The notes: a model not told the origin generated them from the sequence alone. A stretch of DNA of 64,000 nt from an uncultured Bacteroidales bacterium (GCA_902781045.1 CACZHT010000031.1:1-64000), one strand, 5' to 3'. Positions 1-8,563 are shown, numbered from the stretch's first letter. Made by a program: numbers and translations.

Positions 1-631
1 TGATTAATGACAAATCACCACTTGTCAAGGCTTTGAAATTTGCCTCAATCTTCTCTATATCCCAATCCCACCATTTCAGTTGCAGCAGATAAGCGATGAT
101 TTCGTCATCAAAACGCATCTTGGCCACTCGGCAGGGATTTCCCACGGCAACAGCGTATGGAGGAATGTCTGAAGCCACGACAGAATTTGCTCCGATGATG
201 GCTCCATCACCGATATTAATGCCTGGCATAATGGTTACATTCTGACCAATCCAGACGTCATTGCCCACAGTGGTATCACCCTTCAGAGGCAATTCGTCTT
301 TCACTGGTGCAATGGCACTTCCCCAGTCACCACCGATGACATAAAACGGATAGGTTGTCACGCCATCCATCCTATGGTTGGCTCCATTCATGACAAATTC
401 CACGCCCTTGGCAATGGCGCAGAATTTGCCTATAATCAGCCGGTCACCTATGAAGTCGTAGAAATGAGTGACATGCTTCTCGAACTGGTCAGCACCATCC
501 ACATCATCGTAGTAGGTATAGTCACCTATAATGATACGCGGGTTCTTCACCACGTTCTTGATGAAGCAGAGGCTTGGAATCTTCGGATTCGGAAAAGCCT
601 CGTTGGGGTTGGGTCTGTTTTTGATTTCCAT
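1..631 (-). CDS. Vat/CatB-type xenobiotic O-acetyltransferase (3' end outside window)
   Basis: Reading the minus strand from an ATG at 631 gives an open frame of 210 codons that is still open at the window edge. The protein shows hexapeptide repeats of the left-handed beta-helix acetyltransferase type (NDVWIGQNVTI, GINIGDGAIIGANS, GNPCRVAK) and the segment NGANHRMDG, where the His matches the catalytic His of the XAT class (streptogramin A and chloramphenicol acetyltransferases). Members use acetyl-CoA to acetylate hydroxyl groups of drugs or other small molecules and act as cytoplasmic trimers. Family assignment is firm; substrate is not, since many chromosomal XAT proteins have no shown role in resistance. 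Usual length is about 210, so only a few residues are missing. Confidence 0.85.
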   Translation of the reverse strand, partial: MEIKNRPNPNEAFPNPKIPSLCFIKNVVKNPRIIIGDYTYYDDVDGADQFEKHVTHFYDFIGDRLIIGKFCAIAKGVEFVMNGANHRMDGVTTYPFYVIGGDWGSAIAPVKDELPLKGDTTVGNDVWIGQNVTIMPGINIGDGAIIGANSVVASDIPPYAVAVGNPCRVAKMRFDDEIIAYLLQLKWWDWDIEKIEANFKALTSGDLSLI

Positions 632-681
632 AAATCCCGATTTATCGTTCTGATTTCACCGCAAAGATAGTGATTATTATT

Positions 682-1080
682 CTACTTGCGTTTACTTTTG
701 GGGGATTTGTTGTTCATTAGGCGTTGGTAGTCGTCCTGCGCTTGCTTGATGCCGAGATCGCCGGTCACGGTGTTCACGGTGACAAATGGCTCGTTGAGCC
801 TTTCATTCAAGCGAGCGAGCGTTTCACGCAGGGCTTTGTTCTCTTGAACAATGACTGTCGGGGCCCCAGACTGCGCCAATACTGCGGGAGCAGTAATCGT
901 GCGGCTCACATCGGCGTTGCGCAGCGAGCCGATACCAGTCTGTAAGTGAGCTGATGTCTGCAACGACAAGCTCATCACCGCCATACAAAGCAGTCCTGAA
1001 CGCCGCCCACATCGGGGGCTGTGGGAGTGATAATAAGAAATGTGTTCACACTTTTGTAATTTAACTTTTGTGAGGAGCAC
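682..1080 (-). pseudogene. Phage tail tape-measure protein, C-terminal remnant
   Basis: The 132-codon frame has an unconvincing N-terminus rich in Arg, Cys and His, followed by a normal-looking phage-type C-terminus (coiled-coil ENKALRETLARLNERLNE, then KQAQDDYQRLMNNKSPKS). The same ending (KQAQDDYLRLKNNKSPKS) recurs in a scar near 11985-12060. I infer that it is the tail end of a tape-measure-like protein left after loss of most of a prophage. Phage gene content in the same orientation follows at 3517-4752. Not likely to be functional. Assignment to tape measure, rather than another long tail protein, is tentative. Confidence 0.45.
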
Positions 1081-1281
1081 CGCGACGAGCTATGTTTAAG
1101 GTTGCCTGAAAATGTAAAACTACATCATGACCCATAATGTCGTGGCTCTTGGGGCTGGGCGATAGGCAATGTGTTTATACTTATCTGCCTTGTGGCTATA
1201 AGTGGGCAAATACAATCATTTCGTCTGCCTACCGTGAGCGACAAATGTAAGCAGTGCGATGTAGCTGTTACCTCGAACTAC

Positions 1282-1674
1282 TTAATGTCTTCTCCTTTTT
1301 GATTCTACGGCATTATAAAGTAACTTTGCCCGTGGTTTGATTGCAAGTTCATTGTCATCCGATTTAGCTCGTTTATTTTTCTTTTTTTCCCTTCCTTTTC
1401 CAATTCCTCCTTTTTTGCTCAAATTTGCCTCTGAATACTGCTTACTTCTTTCTAGTTCAGTGTACATTGGTGAGACTATCTCTTCTTTCATTTCAATGTG
1501 CATTAATGTGTGCTTTTGGCGTTCTTCTATCGTGTCGATGATTTCTTTACCGCACATGTTACAGGTACATTTTTTGGCTTGATCATGAATTTTTTGGAAA
1601 TGCTCAATTCTTTTTTCTTGTGTGTCAATAATTCTCATTCCACATAACTGACATTTATGATGCCTTTTTGCCAT
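1282..1674 (-). CDS. Small protein with two C2H2-type zinc fingers, basic tail
   Basis: A 130-residue, AT-rich gene. Residues 8-30 form Cys8-x2-Cys11-x13-His25-x4-His30 and residues 38-59 form Cys38-x2-Cys41-x13-His55-x3-His59, so two complete zinc-binding fingers repeat at about 30-residue spacing, each including an IID(T) segment. The second half is highly charged (KGREKKKNKR, ESKRRRH) and suggests nucleic acid binding. I recognise no named bacterial family. It stands alone, with 190 bp on its 5' side. Base composition differs from the GC-rich core of the window, which fits acquisition along with nearby prophage remnants. Function unknown. Confidence 0.6.
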   Translation of the reverse strand: MAKRHHKCQLCGMRIIDTQEKRIEHFQKIHDQAKKCTCNMCGKEIIDTIEERQKHTLMHIEMKEEIVSPMYTELERSKQYSEANLSKKGGIGKGREKKKNKRAKSDDNELAIKPRAKLLYNAVESKRRRH

Positions 1675-1863
1675 ATCATTAATACCAATTTATTGCACCC
1701 TCAACTCGTTGAGGGCACTTTTTAGAAGTCCTTTGGCTGAATATCCTTTTTATTACACAAATAAAATTTGCAGAATACTTTACGGATAGATGCATAAGTT
1801 GCAAACATAGTCATGAATGAATACATTATAACTGTGTTTTATTCCATTGCAATTGATAATGCT

Positions 1864-2562
1864 CTAAAAATCATCGTTCTGCACTAGAGCTTTGGCTATA
1901 CTGGATAATATTATATTGGTAGTCTCTGAGTAATAATCACCAGTTGCCTTAACATATTCAAATTTTTTGTTAAGATTATTCCATTCTTTAGTCGTTTTTC
2001 CCTTTTTCGCATCTTTGTCATTCTTGAACTTCTGTGTTGCATCTAATTCGGCTTTACATTGATTCAACATTAGATGGTATTTTTCGCCGAAATACCAAGC
2101 TTCAGCTCCACTGAAATTAGACTCTGAAAGCTTATGGAATAACTTCATCCTTTCATATGAGCGTTTCACAAATCCCATTATAGATGATTGAGAGCCATTT
2201 AAAGTGCTATAAACTTCAACTGCTCCTTCAACAATAGATAATCTATATTTTCTATCTTTGATTTCGATTATAGCTTTCGTTTTAAAAACAAGCATTGTAA
2301 AGTCATCATCTTCCTTAGAAGTCTGCCAAGATAAAGAGATAATCCCAGACTCCTTGTCTTCCATATCTACATTACATCTATAATTATCAAATGAAGAGGC
2401 AATCCACTTCTTTAGCTGAACAAAAGCTCTATCTTTGCCAATTTCAGTATTAATTACTACATGGGGATTATCTCTGAATTGCACGGAGTCTATGAATTCT
2501 TTAGAATTTGCTGATAAGAGAACCAGCATTGCAAAAAATGAAATTATTAATCTTTTATTCAT
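1864..2562 (-). CDS. Secreted DUF4468 (TBP-like fold) protein
   Basis: The 232-residue protein begins with a signal peptide (Lys-Arg, then a hydrophobic run to about residue 20). Residues about 30-120 resemble the DUF4468 domain common in Bacteroidota: an N-terminal helix-strand unit with VQLKKWIASSF, then GIISLSWQ and a strand-rich KYRLSIVEG segment. The remainder is helical and charged. The family is predicted to be periplasmic or outer-membrane associated with no known reaction. It is a single gene, AT-rich compared with the core regions. The domain call rests on pattern memory rather than an alignment. Confidence 0.6.
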   Translation of the reverse strand: MNKRLIISFFAMLVLLSANSKEFIDSVQFRDNPHVVINTEIGKDRAFVQLKKWIASSFDNYRCNVDMEDKESGIISLSWQTSKEDDDFTMLVFKTKAIIEIKDRKYRLSIVEGAVEVYSTLNGSQSSIMGFVKRSYERMKLFHKLSESNFSGAEAWYFGEKYHLMLNQCKAELDATQKFKNDKDAKKGKTTKEWNNLNKKFEYVKATGDYYSETTNIILSSIAKALVQNDDF

Positions 2563-2716
2563 AACCTATGAGATTTTTTAAGATTTTGCCAATGATGGCT
2601 CAACTTCCAACATGCAAAGTTAATACATTTTTATGTCGGTGCAAACTCAGTAGAAAAACTGTGCAAAAAATGACGCAAAGATTGTTTGCGTCAATGATGG
2701 GTTCAATGAAGAAGAT

Positions 2717-2968
2717 TTATTTCAGCAAGTCCACATGCAGAACTGCCGAAATCTTCGCGATGGTTTTGAGAGTGAAATTATGTGTTCCTCCCACCCAACG
2801 CGAGACTTCATTCTCGGTCTTGCCCATTGCTTGAGCAAGTTGCTTCTGCGTCATACCTCGCTCTTTTAATGCCGCATCGATTCTGTCGGCTACACTGAAT
2901 GACAAGTCCACAAACAACTTGACATCGGGCGGTACTTGCTCTACACATTCTCGAAAAATCGCATTCAT
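2717..2968 (-). CDS. XRE-family antitoxin (HigA-like)
   Basis: An 83-residue protein with a helix-turn-helix of the Cro/C1 type at residues about 38-75 (MTQKQLAQAMGKTENEVSRW). Its ATG overlaps the stop of the upstream gene by 4 bp, the usual layout of a HigB-HigA-type toxin-antitoxin operon in which the toxin is first. It would bind and neutralise its partner and repress the shared promoter. A paralogous pair in the same order lies at 11142-11898, with a similar core (RQKDLALMLGKSEAEISKWMRG, split by one residue difference in spacing). Confident as an HTH antitoxin. Confidence 0.8.
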   Translation of the reverse strand: MNAIFRECVEQVPPDVKLFVDLSFSVADRIDAALKERGMTQKQLAQAMGKTENEVSRWVGGTHNFTLKTIAKISAVLHVDLLK

Positions 2969-3432
2969 AAGTCAAACTCTTTGTTTTCAACACCTTTAAT
3001 TTCTGCCACTTCAATTGAGATGGTACCTGCTTGTTCTTCGGCTTTTAACAAAGCATCCAGTTTTTGAAGACTGATTACATAACCACTCAACTCATCGTTT
3101 TCTTCGTAGGTTCGTGTGTCTTTAATGCCACCATTGCCTACGATTAAAACGCTGTCGGAGAGACGCAAGCAATACAAGCGCAATCGGCTCTTGTGGATTG
3201 GCAATGCGCCTACACGGTCGGTCATTTTTCCCTCGGGGCGGAAGTATCGCTCCAGAAAGCCATTGTTCATCATCTTTTGCACTGCTGCAATGATGATGTT
3301 AAAATCCTGCTGATAGACAGCATCACTCTTAAATTTCTCTAAGAATTTCTCAAATTCCGAGAGTTCTCCATCTATGCAGATTGAGAATAAACCCGCCTGT
3401 TCTGTTTGTTCTATTGATTTGATTGTTGCCAT
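2965..3432 (-). CDS. Putative HigB/RelE-like toxin of a type II TA module
   Basis: The 155-residue protein carries the segment LERYFRPEG, then RLRLYCLRLSDSVLIVGNGGIK, which recalls the core beta-sheet of RelE/HigB (Gp49-like) mRNA interferases. The 4-bp overlap with an XRE gene supports a toxin role. The paralogue at 11410-11898 keeps LERYFRPEG, RLYCLRLS and GNGG(I/V)KD, while the N-terminal third and the C-terminal quarter diverge. Toxin activity is an inference from fold-like pattern and context; nothing in the sequence shows catalytic residues with certainty. A TAnnTTTG promoter lies just upstream. Confidence 0.6.
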   Translation of the reverse strand: MATIKSIEQTEQAGLFSICIDGELSEFEKFLEKFKSDAVYQQDFNIIIAAVQKMMNNGFLERYFRPEGKMTDRVGALPIHKSRLRLYCLRLSDSVLIVGNGGIKDTRTYEENDELSGYVISLQKLDALLKAEEQAGTISIEVAEIKGVENKEFDL

Positions 3433-3449
3433 GTGGTTTTAATTTCCCG

Positions 3450-3457
3450 CAAAGGTA
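3450..3457 (-). promoter_or_regulatory. Bacteroidota-type -7 element for the first TA pair
   Basis: On the minus strand the octamer TACCTTTG fits the TAnnTTTG consensus, 18 bp before the toxin ATG. A GTTG-like -33 box lies about 20 bp further upstream. Confidence 0.5.
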
Positions 3458-3516
3458 CAATAAAATTTTGAGAAAATCAACTTTTATGGTGATTTTATTC
3501 ACAAACAAGGCGATTT

Positions 3517-3798
3517 TTACGATATTACGACTCCTAAGGGGCGAAAAGTGATATGCATAATCTGCTCACGCTCGGCAATGCTCAAGCGAGCTTGGCATTG
3601 CGCTCGCTTAATCGCAGATTTCTCCGTGGTCATTTTCAATGCCCTGCTGGTTGTGACTTTACCTGCTTGCTTGGCCTTGCGCAGCCCGGCGATGAAATCG
3701 ACGGCCATTGCCAGTATCACGGCGATGTAGGCGATTGCGAGCCACACGGCATGGACGTGCAGCGAGGCGTTTTTTAGTGTTTCGATAAGAAATTGCAT
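3517..3798 (-). pseudogene. Phage holin remnant
   Basis: From an ATG at 3798 the frame reads a short N-terminal helix, a transmembrane run (VWLAIAYIAVILAMAVDFIAG) split by small residues, and the basic stretch LRKAKQAGKVTTSRALKMTTEK. That layout matches the phage holin family found in Bacteroidales prophages, where the basic stretch is followed by further transmembrane segments. Here the sequence changes after about residue 65 into an unrelated basic tail, so the C-terminal half is lost or frameshifted. The frame is also open into the upstream tail gene with no stop between them. Holins permeabilise the inner membrane at lysis; this copy is probably dead. Confidence 0.6.
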
Positions 3799-4752
3799 GA
3801 GTGCGTCAAGCTGCTTGACGTGCGTTGCGGTCATCACACCAGCCGAACTTTGTGGGGCAGCCGGGATGTAGAAATCCTGCATTTCCACTTCTCGCTCGCC
3901 CGTGGCGAGGTCGTAGCCCATGAGCATGATACCCACTCGGTTTGTGTCAAGGTGATAGACCATGACCCCGTCGACCACGCAACCAGCTCCTTGCACGATG
4001 CGCATCTTGGTCTGCAGCGTGGCGATGTCCGTCTTGGCGTTAGCCAGCGACGTGACGTGCGCTGCGGTCATGGCACCGGCCTGGTTAGCGGTCGCTGCCG
4101 CAATTTGGCAAGAGCCGAGGTTTGGAAGTCCTCGCCGGTGCGCACATCGTGCTTGGTGAGCGAGAGGAAAATCTTGGTGGCGTTTCCGACCCCCTGCTTG
4201 ATGTCGGTCACAACAAAGGCAGCGGCTTGAATCGCCGCCAACTGCCATCCGTACTGTTGTACGGTGGACTGCAGGGCAGTGACCGCCGAGCGCACCTGCG
4301 GCAGCGAGGCTTGCAGTGCCATGATGGTTTGCACATGGCTCGCGGTCATGATGCCGGCTTGCGTGTCGGTTGCGCCGTAGAGTGGCACCGACGAGGTGAA
4401 GGACGCGCCGTTGCGGAGGCAGCGGCCTTTCAGTGTTAGAAACATGTGCTCCATGTCGGCCATGCCTGTAGCGTGGGCGACATCGTAAACGATGGTGTAC
4501 TGCGAGAGCAGGTTTTTCCAGTCATCGAGTACCTGCCTTTCGGTGTCGCTCGATGCGGTGGCGAGCAAGTCAAGAATGTCCTGCAAGAGTTTGCCGACGG
4601 TTTGACAAAGGTTTGCTATTCGCACACCACAGCTGACGCAGTGACTCGTGCTGCAAACTTTGTCGAGCTGAAGGTTCGGGTGAGATGCTTTCCTTTTCGG
4701 TCTCAACCCGAAAAGCGGAGACGAGTGCTGATAGTTGGTTGGTATCAATCAT
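3799..4752 (-). pseudogene. Phage tail-fibre-like gene broken by frameshifts
   Basis: An ATG at 4752 starts MIDTNQLSALVSAFRVETEK in one frame; the text then makes sense in a second frame (GKLLQDILDLLATA and onward from about 4620) and moves to a third after about 4110 (NQAGAMTAAHVTSLANAKTD). At least two indels are therefore present. The motif AG(I/V/A)MTA(S/T/A)HV occurs three times, at roughly 4345, 4070 and 3835. It resembles the QAGVMSA-type repeats of Bacteroidales prophage tail or baseplate proteins. The holin remnant follows directly. The gene is GC-richer than the AT-rich genes beside it. Clearly non-functional. Confidence 0.6.
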
Positions 4753-4891
4753 AATGTTTTGCGTTTTTGATGCACCAATCGTGCAAGCCGAGAGCAAACC
4801 AAGTTCGCTTGAGTTTGCCGAGGTGCCGCCGATTAGCGCGAAATTTCTTTCGCAAAAGTAGATTGATACGATAGCTCAGCAAAAGACAAAA

Positions 4892-4919
4892 AAAGGCTCG
4901 CCGATGAAGGTGAGCCTTT
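4892..4919 (-). terminator. Intrinsic terminator after the nitroreductase lipoprotein gene
   Basis: An 11-bp stem (AAAGGCTC, one wobble pair, CC/GG) with a 6-nt loop lies 27 bp past the stop. On the minus strand it is followed by seven T residues. Confidence 0.75.
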
Positions 4920-4945
4920 GCGGGATGTCGTATAGACGTGATGTT

Positions 4946-5560
4946 TTAGAATCTTTCAAAATGAGTGCGTTGCTGCACTTTTTGTTCTCGTTCAGTGCGT
5001 GCCGCTTTATTCTCAGCCTTGTGTCCGAGAGCAACCACACACAGCACTTCATACTGTGAAGGTATGCCGAGAATCTGCTTGATTTCATCGCTTGCTGAGA
5101 GACGCTGGCCGTCACGGTCACGTATCTGGTTCCAACAAGCACCGATGCCGAGGTCTTCAGCGGCAAGCAGGATGTAGCCAGCTGCAACAGAGGCATCCTC
5201 TACCCATAGCTCGCCTTTACTAGTGTCGGCAATGACGACGATGGCGGCAGCGGCATCACGCACCGATGGCGCGCCGATGCGTTTAGCTCTTGCCACGGCG
5301 GCAAGTTTTGCCTTGTCTTCAACCACGACAAACTCAACGGGGTTTTGCCCATATGACGATGGGGCAAAAGCACCAGCATTGACGATGCGTTGCAGCGTGT
5401 CGCGACTGATGGGCTGAGCAGTATAACTGCGAATGGAACGGCGGTTTTTTAAGAGCTGCTCCAATCGAGTGTCGTTCCTTTTGACTTCTTGCGAGTTAGC
5501 GCATGAGTTGAATAGAGCCATAAAGCATAAAATGATTAAAAGATTTCTCATTTGTGTCAA
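4946..5560 (-). CDS. Nitroreductase family protein with lipoprotein-type signal
   Basis: The 204-residue protein starts with a hydrophobic signal ending in FNSC, a plausible lipobox with Cys at about residue 19, so it is probably anchored in the cell envelope. The rest is nitroreductase: RRSIRSYTAQPIS (FMN phosphate contact), GAFAPSSYGQNPVEF, GYILLAAEDLGIGACW and a C-terminal GHKAE. Family members are FMN-dependent NAD(P)H oxidoreductases acting on nitro or quinone substrates. It is monocistronic, with a TAnnTTTG promoter directly upstream and a terminator downstream. An envelope-targeted nitroreductase is less common than the cytoplasmic form at 7687-8373. Substrate unknown. Confidence 0.85.
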   Translation of the reverse strand: MTQMRNLLIILCFMALFNSCANSQEVKRNDTRLEQLLKNRRSIRSYTAQPISRDTLQRIVNAGAFAPSSYGQNPVEFVVVEDKAKLAAVARAKRIGAPSVRDAAAAIVVIADTSKGELWVEDASVAAGYILLAAEDLGIGACWNQIRDRDGQRLSASDEIKQILGIPSQYEVLCVVALGHKAENKAARTEREQKVQQRTHFERF

Positions 5561-5570
5561 TTTTAGGCTC

Positions 5571-5578
5571 CAAAGGTA
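5571..5578 (-). promoter_or_regulatory. Promoter for the nitroreductase lipoprotein gene
   Basis: Minus-strand TACCTTTG (TAnnTTTG consensus) lies 11 bp before the ATG, with a CTTG -33 box 21 bp upstream. Confidence 0.55.
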
Positions 5579-5642
5579 CTATTTTTTTCGGCAATATAGC
5601 AAGGTCAGTGCTTTTGATTGTTGCAATTTCGCGCGAAATCGC

Positions 5643-5843
5643 TCAAAATGCCTGTGAAAGTTTTGCCGAAAGCTCCATATCTATCACTCCAAATTTCGGA
5701 TGAACCTTAAATTTTGGGCTAACAAAAGAGATGAAAACCTTGTTTTGTTCACACCAAATCTGACCTTCCTCATTTTTAGCAAATATAGAATTGGCATACT
5801 GAGCAAGTATTTGTTCAAAATGTATAGGAGCTTCTGCTAACAA
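5643..5843 (-). other. Possible small or remnant coding frame after the esterase gene
   Basis: A 66-codon frame with only a TTG start. It continues, without any further stop, in the same frame as the esterase gene after that gene's TAA at 5874-5876. The composition looks protein-like (CEQNKVFISFVSPKFKVHPKF), but I recognise no family. It may be the end of a decayed gene or chance. Confidence 0.2.
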
Positions 5844-5873
5844 TGCCGAGTCAATTGATTGACAATCATTAAC

Positions 5874-6710
5874 TTATAACGAATCAATCACATTGTTAGT
5901 CACAGCCCTTCGGTGTGACAAGACCCACTCAATCCTTTCGGGAGTGAATGCGGCAGATGTCGCTTCGTGGTGGTCTAAACCCTCTAACGTTTGGAAAACG
6001 GCATTTCCACCATAAAGATTGATGTCCTCAATCAAATGTTTCACTTGATCACCCCTTGATTCTTGCGACCCACGCGTGCACATGATGGGAGTCTTGGTCA
6101 AAGGCATAATGATATTACTTCTATATCCACCCGAAGCCACCATAGCGGCTGCAAAATAATTAGGTGTATCGGCAAGCAGATACCAAACACCCTGACCGCC
6201 CATCGACGAGCCGAAAACGTAGATGCGCGTTGAGTCCACACCGAACTCACTCACATAGTAATCGGCCAATGCCTTGACATACTTATTGTACGCTTCGCAT
6301 TTCTGTTGCTCATGAGGGCGACGCTCGCCGGGCGAGGGGCGGCCGCCACGCTGGCGCTGCCGTGGCGCATCTCCGTTCCAGGAAGCGTTGCTCGGACACT
6401 GAGGCACAAGAAAATATGCTTTGACGTTGTTCGCGTTCAGGTAATCATATATCTTGCCCACAGCAGGCACTTTCATCTGTTTTTTGTTGTCGCCTCCACC
6501 TCCACTGCCACCGTGCAGATAGATCACAAGAATGGGTTGAGCGGTATCTTCAGGAGCGGTCAGCACCTCTCGGTACTTTAATTTTTTGCCATCGAGCTTT
6601 GCTGTCTTATCGGCAAAGACTTGAAGCAAGTCAGATTTTGCTTGAGCGTTAGTCTCAAACAATAGTATGGTGATTAACACCATTATAGCAAGTGAATACA
6701 TCTTTCTCAT
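5874..6710 (-). CDS. Secreted alpha/beta-hydrolase (esterase/peptidase-like)
   Basis: A 278-residue protein with a signal peptide (hydrophobic residues 5-20, NAQA cleavage-like site). The fold signature is clear: YLHGGSGGGG forms the oxyanion-hole strand, and GSSMGGQGVWYL holds the nucleophile Ser within G-x-S-x-G. DHHEAT near residue 245 offers the catalytic His. The overall style (hydrophobic strand, HGG, GSSMGG) matches the phospholipase/carboxylesterase or PHB-depolymerase-like group. It is the last gene of a five-gene minus-strand cluster starting at 8373, 27 bp after the previous stop. A Pro/Arg/Gly-rich insertion near residue 125 (RQRQRGGRPSPG) is unusual. Substrate unknown. Confidence 0.8.
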   Translation of the reverse strand: MRKMYSLAIMVLITILLFETNAQAKSDLLQVFADKTAKLDGKKLKYREVLTAPEDTAQPILVIYLHGGSGGGGDNKKQMKVPAVGKIYDYLNANNVKAYFLVPQCPSNASWNGDAPRQRQRGGRPSPGERRPHEQQKCEAYNKYVKALADYYVSEFGVDSTRIYVFGSSMGGQGVWYLLADTPNYFAAAMVASGGYRSNIIMPLTKTPIMCTRGSQESRGDQVKHLIEDINLYGGNAVFQTLEGLDHHEATSAAFTPERIEWVLSHRRAVTNNVIDSL

Positions 6711-6737
6711 ACTGCAAATGTACGCAAAAATTCCGAT

Positions 6738-7085
6738 TTATCTGTCTATTGGCGTATATTCAATCTTGGCTTCCTCGTCAGTCGCTTCAAGTTTCATAAT
6801 CACAGGGCGCAGACCATCATTGCAGCTCACAATGGCAACTCCGGGCTCTTTGATCCAGTCACCATAGTAGAACAGTTCCTTGTCGGCACCATGAGCCAAA
6901 GCGAATACATACTGGTAGATAGCCTTCCACGCCTCGTCACAGAAGCCCTTTGGTTTTGCGTAGTCTGCATAAAACACATCGCCCACCTTCATCATGGGAC
7001 AGGCTTTCAGCCCGGGGATGCCATATTCTTTCGCCAAGTCCTCATTCAGCATCGTTTTGAGGATGGTAATCTTTACTTTCTTCAT
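6738..7085 (-). CDS. TIGR04076 family protein
   Basis: The 115-residue protein fits the small TIGR04076 family: it starts with a VKITIL strand, has the KVGDVFY turn near residue 35, ALAHGAD near 62 and ends in a VIMKLEA strand. The family occurs in anaerobes, often beside redox enzymes, with no known reaction. Here it sits between a two-helix membrane protein (7 bp upstream) and the secreted esterase, within a cluster headed by a nitroreductase. Cytoplasmic by prediction. Function open. Confidence 0.65.
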   Translation of the reverse strand: MKKVKITILKTMLNEDLAKEYGIPGLKACPMMKVGDVFYADYAKPKGFCDEAWKAIYQYVFALAHGADKELFYYGDWIKEPGVAIVSCNDGLRPVIMKLEATDEEAKIEYTPIDR

Positions 7086-7092
7086 AGATATA

Positions 7093-7293
7093 TTATTCTT
7101 TGGTGAATTTGTAAACTGCCAATGTTGGTAACGTGACCAAAAACAATAGCGTGATCTCCACTAAGGTGTATGAGCCAAAGTAGTCAACCAACGTCTGGAA
7201 ACCTAGAACTCCATCCACAAGAAAGACCAGAAGGGCAAACCAGCAGAGGAAGAAGATGGCTGCGTACTTGATTTTTCTTTTCTTCAGTTTCAT
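7093..7293 (-). CDS. Small two-helix membrane protein
   Basis: The frame is open to 7365, but an ATG at 7293 (MKLKKRKIKYA) gives a 66-residue protein that no longer overlaps the upstream gene and starts with a basic stretch followed by a transmembrane helix (FFLCWFALLVFLVDGVLGF). A second helix follows at about residues 40-60. No family recognised. Short spacing on both sides puts it in the nitroreductase-to-esterase cluster. Confidence 0.55.
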   Translation of the reverse strand: MKLKKRKIKYAAIFFLCWFALLVFLVDGVLGFQTLVDYFGSYTLVEITLLFLVTLPTLAVYKFTKE

Positions 7294-7309
7294 TTCACCA
7301 CAATCGAGA

Positions 7310-7690
7310 TTAATCTGTTTCTGATAAATACTTTGACCGAAGCGCTTTAGGGAGCTTCGATGCAATGAGCTGATAGGACTCTCTGATCAACCCCTCTACC
7401 ATTGCTTCGTCCATTTCTTCATAATACACGTCGCTCCAGTGCGTCTTGTTCCAATGATAGGCTGGTGTCACGGCCGAGAATTGTTCTCTAAGTTCGATGT
7501 TCCTGTCTGGTGATAGCTTCAGGGCAATTCTTGATACTCCGTCCTTCATGTCATACCTGCCACCGCCTAACCACAGGCAGACGAATATCTTTCCTTCCAA
7601 GCGGAAGTTAAGGATGTCTTCGCCGAACGCTTGGTCCTCGGTCACTCCAGGGAGTGACAGCGTGTATTCTCTGACTTGCTCGATGTTCAT
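7310..7690 (-). CDS. MmcQ/YjbR family protein
   Basis: The 126-residue protein starts MNIEQVREYTLSLPGVTED, typical of the YjbR/MmcQ fold (DUF419), and has the later SVAP-like YEEMDEAMVEGLIRESY helix. The fold resembles a CyaY-like DNA-binding domain; the cellular role is not settled. Its ATG overlaps the stop of the upstream nitroreductase gene by 4 bp, so translation is probably coupled. A second YjbR protein is at 21662-22006, also beside a flavoprotein gene. Confidence 0.8.
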   Translation of the reverse strand: MNIEQVREYTLSLPGVTEDQAFGEDILNFRLEGKIFVCLWLGGGRYDMKDGVSRIALKLSPDRNIELREQFSAVTPAYHWNKTHWSDVYYEEMDEAMVEGLIRESYQLIASKLPKALRSKYLSETD

Positions 7691-8373
7691 GCCCAGTCGA
7701 AATTTTCCTTTCCGGCACCAATCTCAAAGTGATACTTGGCGATGCCCAGGTCCATCTGGGTGTAGCCCACCAGCGAGAAGCCCCTATGTGCCTGCACCCG
7801 ATGCCGCCCGTCGACCACGCCCACATACTCAAACGAGAACTTCTGCTGGTTGATGGCCGTGGGTGCCAGCAGGGCTGCCTCGACACCGAGCTTGAACCAG
7901 GCGGGGGCCGCGTCGCTGACGTTGCTCACTTGCCGCACTGTCTTGATTTTATGATTCACCCCTTGGGTCTGTCCATATCCGATGGCGATGTAGGCCTTGA
8001 TGACCTCGCCCTCGCGCAGCACGTAGGTGCCGGGAATCTTCCTGTAGCTGAGTCCCACCCAGCAGGTGTTGAGTCCCAGCGTCTGTGCCAGCAGCACCAG
8101 CTGCTCGCCATAGTATCCGATGCGCTCGTCCAGGTCGGGTGCCTTGACACCGGCCATGACCAGATAGTTGCGCACACCGCCAAACTTGCCATATCGGGCC
8201 AGTGGTCCCCGGAACGCCTCAGGCTCATCGCGCACCAGCTGGATGTGTAGCTGTCCCTCGGTGTTGAGCCGGTCAATCTCGGCTTTGAGCACGCCCACCA
8301 CATCGTGGGCCAGAGGTTGCTCGTTGTAGTGCCTGACGCTGTGTCGGGCCTTAATTGCTTCTTTTAGTGTCAT
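7687..8373 (-). CDS. Nitroreductase family protein
   Basis: A 228-residue cytoplasmic nitroreductase. IKARHSVRHYNEQPL holds the FMN-binding Arg-x-Ser-x-Arg pattern; YGEQLVLLAQTLGLNTCWVG is the central helix; LAPTAINQQKF and GYTQMDLGIAKYHFE complete a double-domain form in which the NQQ segment lies near the C-terminus, as in the TM1586-like nitroreductases. Likely reaction: NAD(P)H-driven reduction of a nitro, quinone or flavin substrate. It heads a five-gene cluster (YjbR, membrane protein, TIGR04076, esterase) with very short or overlapping gaps. A triplet repeat element lies on its 5' side. Confidence 0.85.
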   Translation of the reverse strand: MTLKEAIKARHSVRHYNEQPLAHDVVGVLKAEIDRLNTEGQLHIQLVRDEPEAFRGPLARYGKFGGVRNYLVMAGVKAPDLDERIGYYGEQLVLLAQTLGLNTCWVGLSYRKIPGTYVLREGEVIKAYIAIGYGQTQGVNHKIKTVRQVSNVSDAAPAWFKLGVEAALLAPTAINQQKFSFEYVGVVDGRHRVQAHRGFSLVGYTQMDLGIAKYHFEIGAGKENFDWA

Positions 8374-8389
8374 ATAGTAGAATTCTTTA

Positions 8390-8557
8390 GGTAGTAGAGT
8401 AGTAGAGTAGTAGGGTAGTAAAGTAGTAAAGCCAATACATTATAGTTGTAGCACACCTCCCCCTACAGCAATCAGGTAACGGCTTTACTACTTTACTACA
8501 CTACTACTTTACTACCTAAAAAGTAACGTCTTAACTCCATTTAACTCCTTAACTACT
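8390..8557. repeat. Composite triplet repeat with inverted arms, plus TTAACTCC block
   Basis: A left arm of GTAGTA(G/A)A units at 8390-8432 faces a right arm of TTTACTAC units at 8476-8517, separated by about 43 bp, so the region could fold into a long imperfect hairpin. The right arm begins TAACGGCTTTACTAC. A TTAACTCC/TTTAACTCC block follows at 8530-8557. Related pieces recur at 9251-9292, 24135-24190 and 29229-29326. Confidence 0.75.
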
Positions 8558-8563
8558 GATAAA

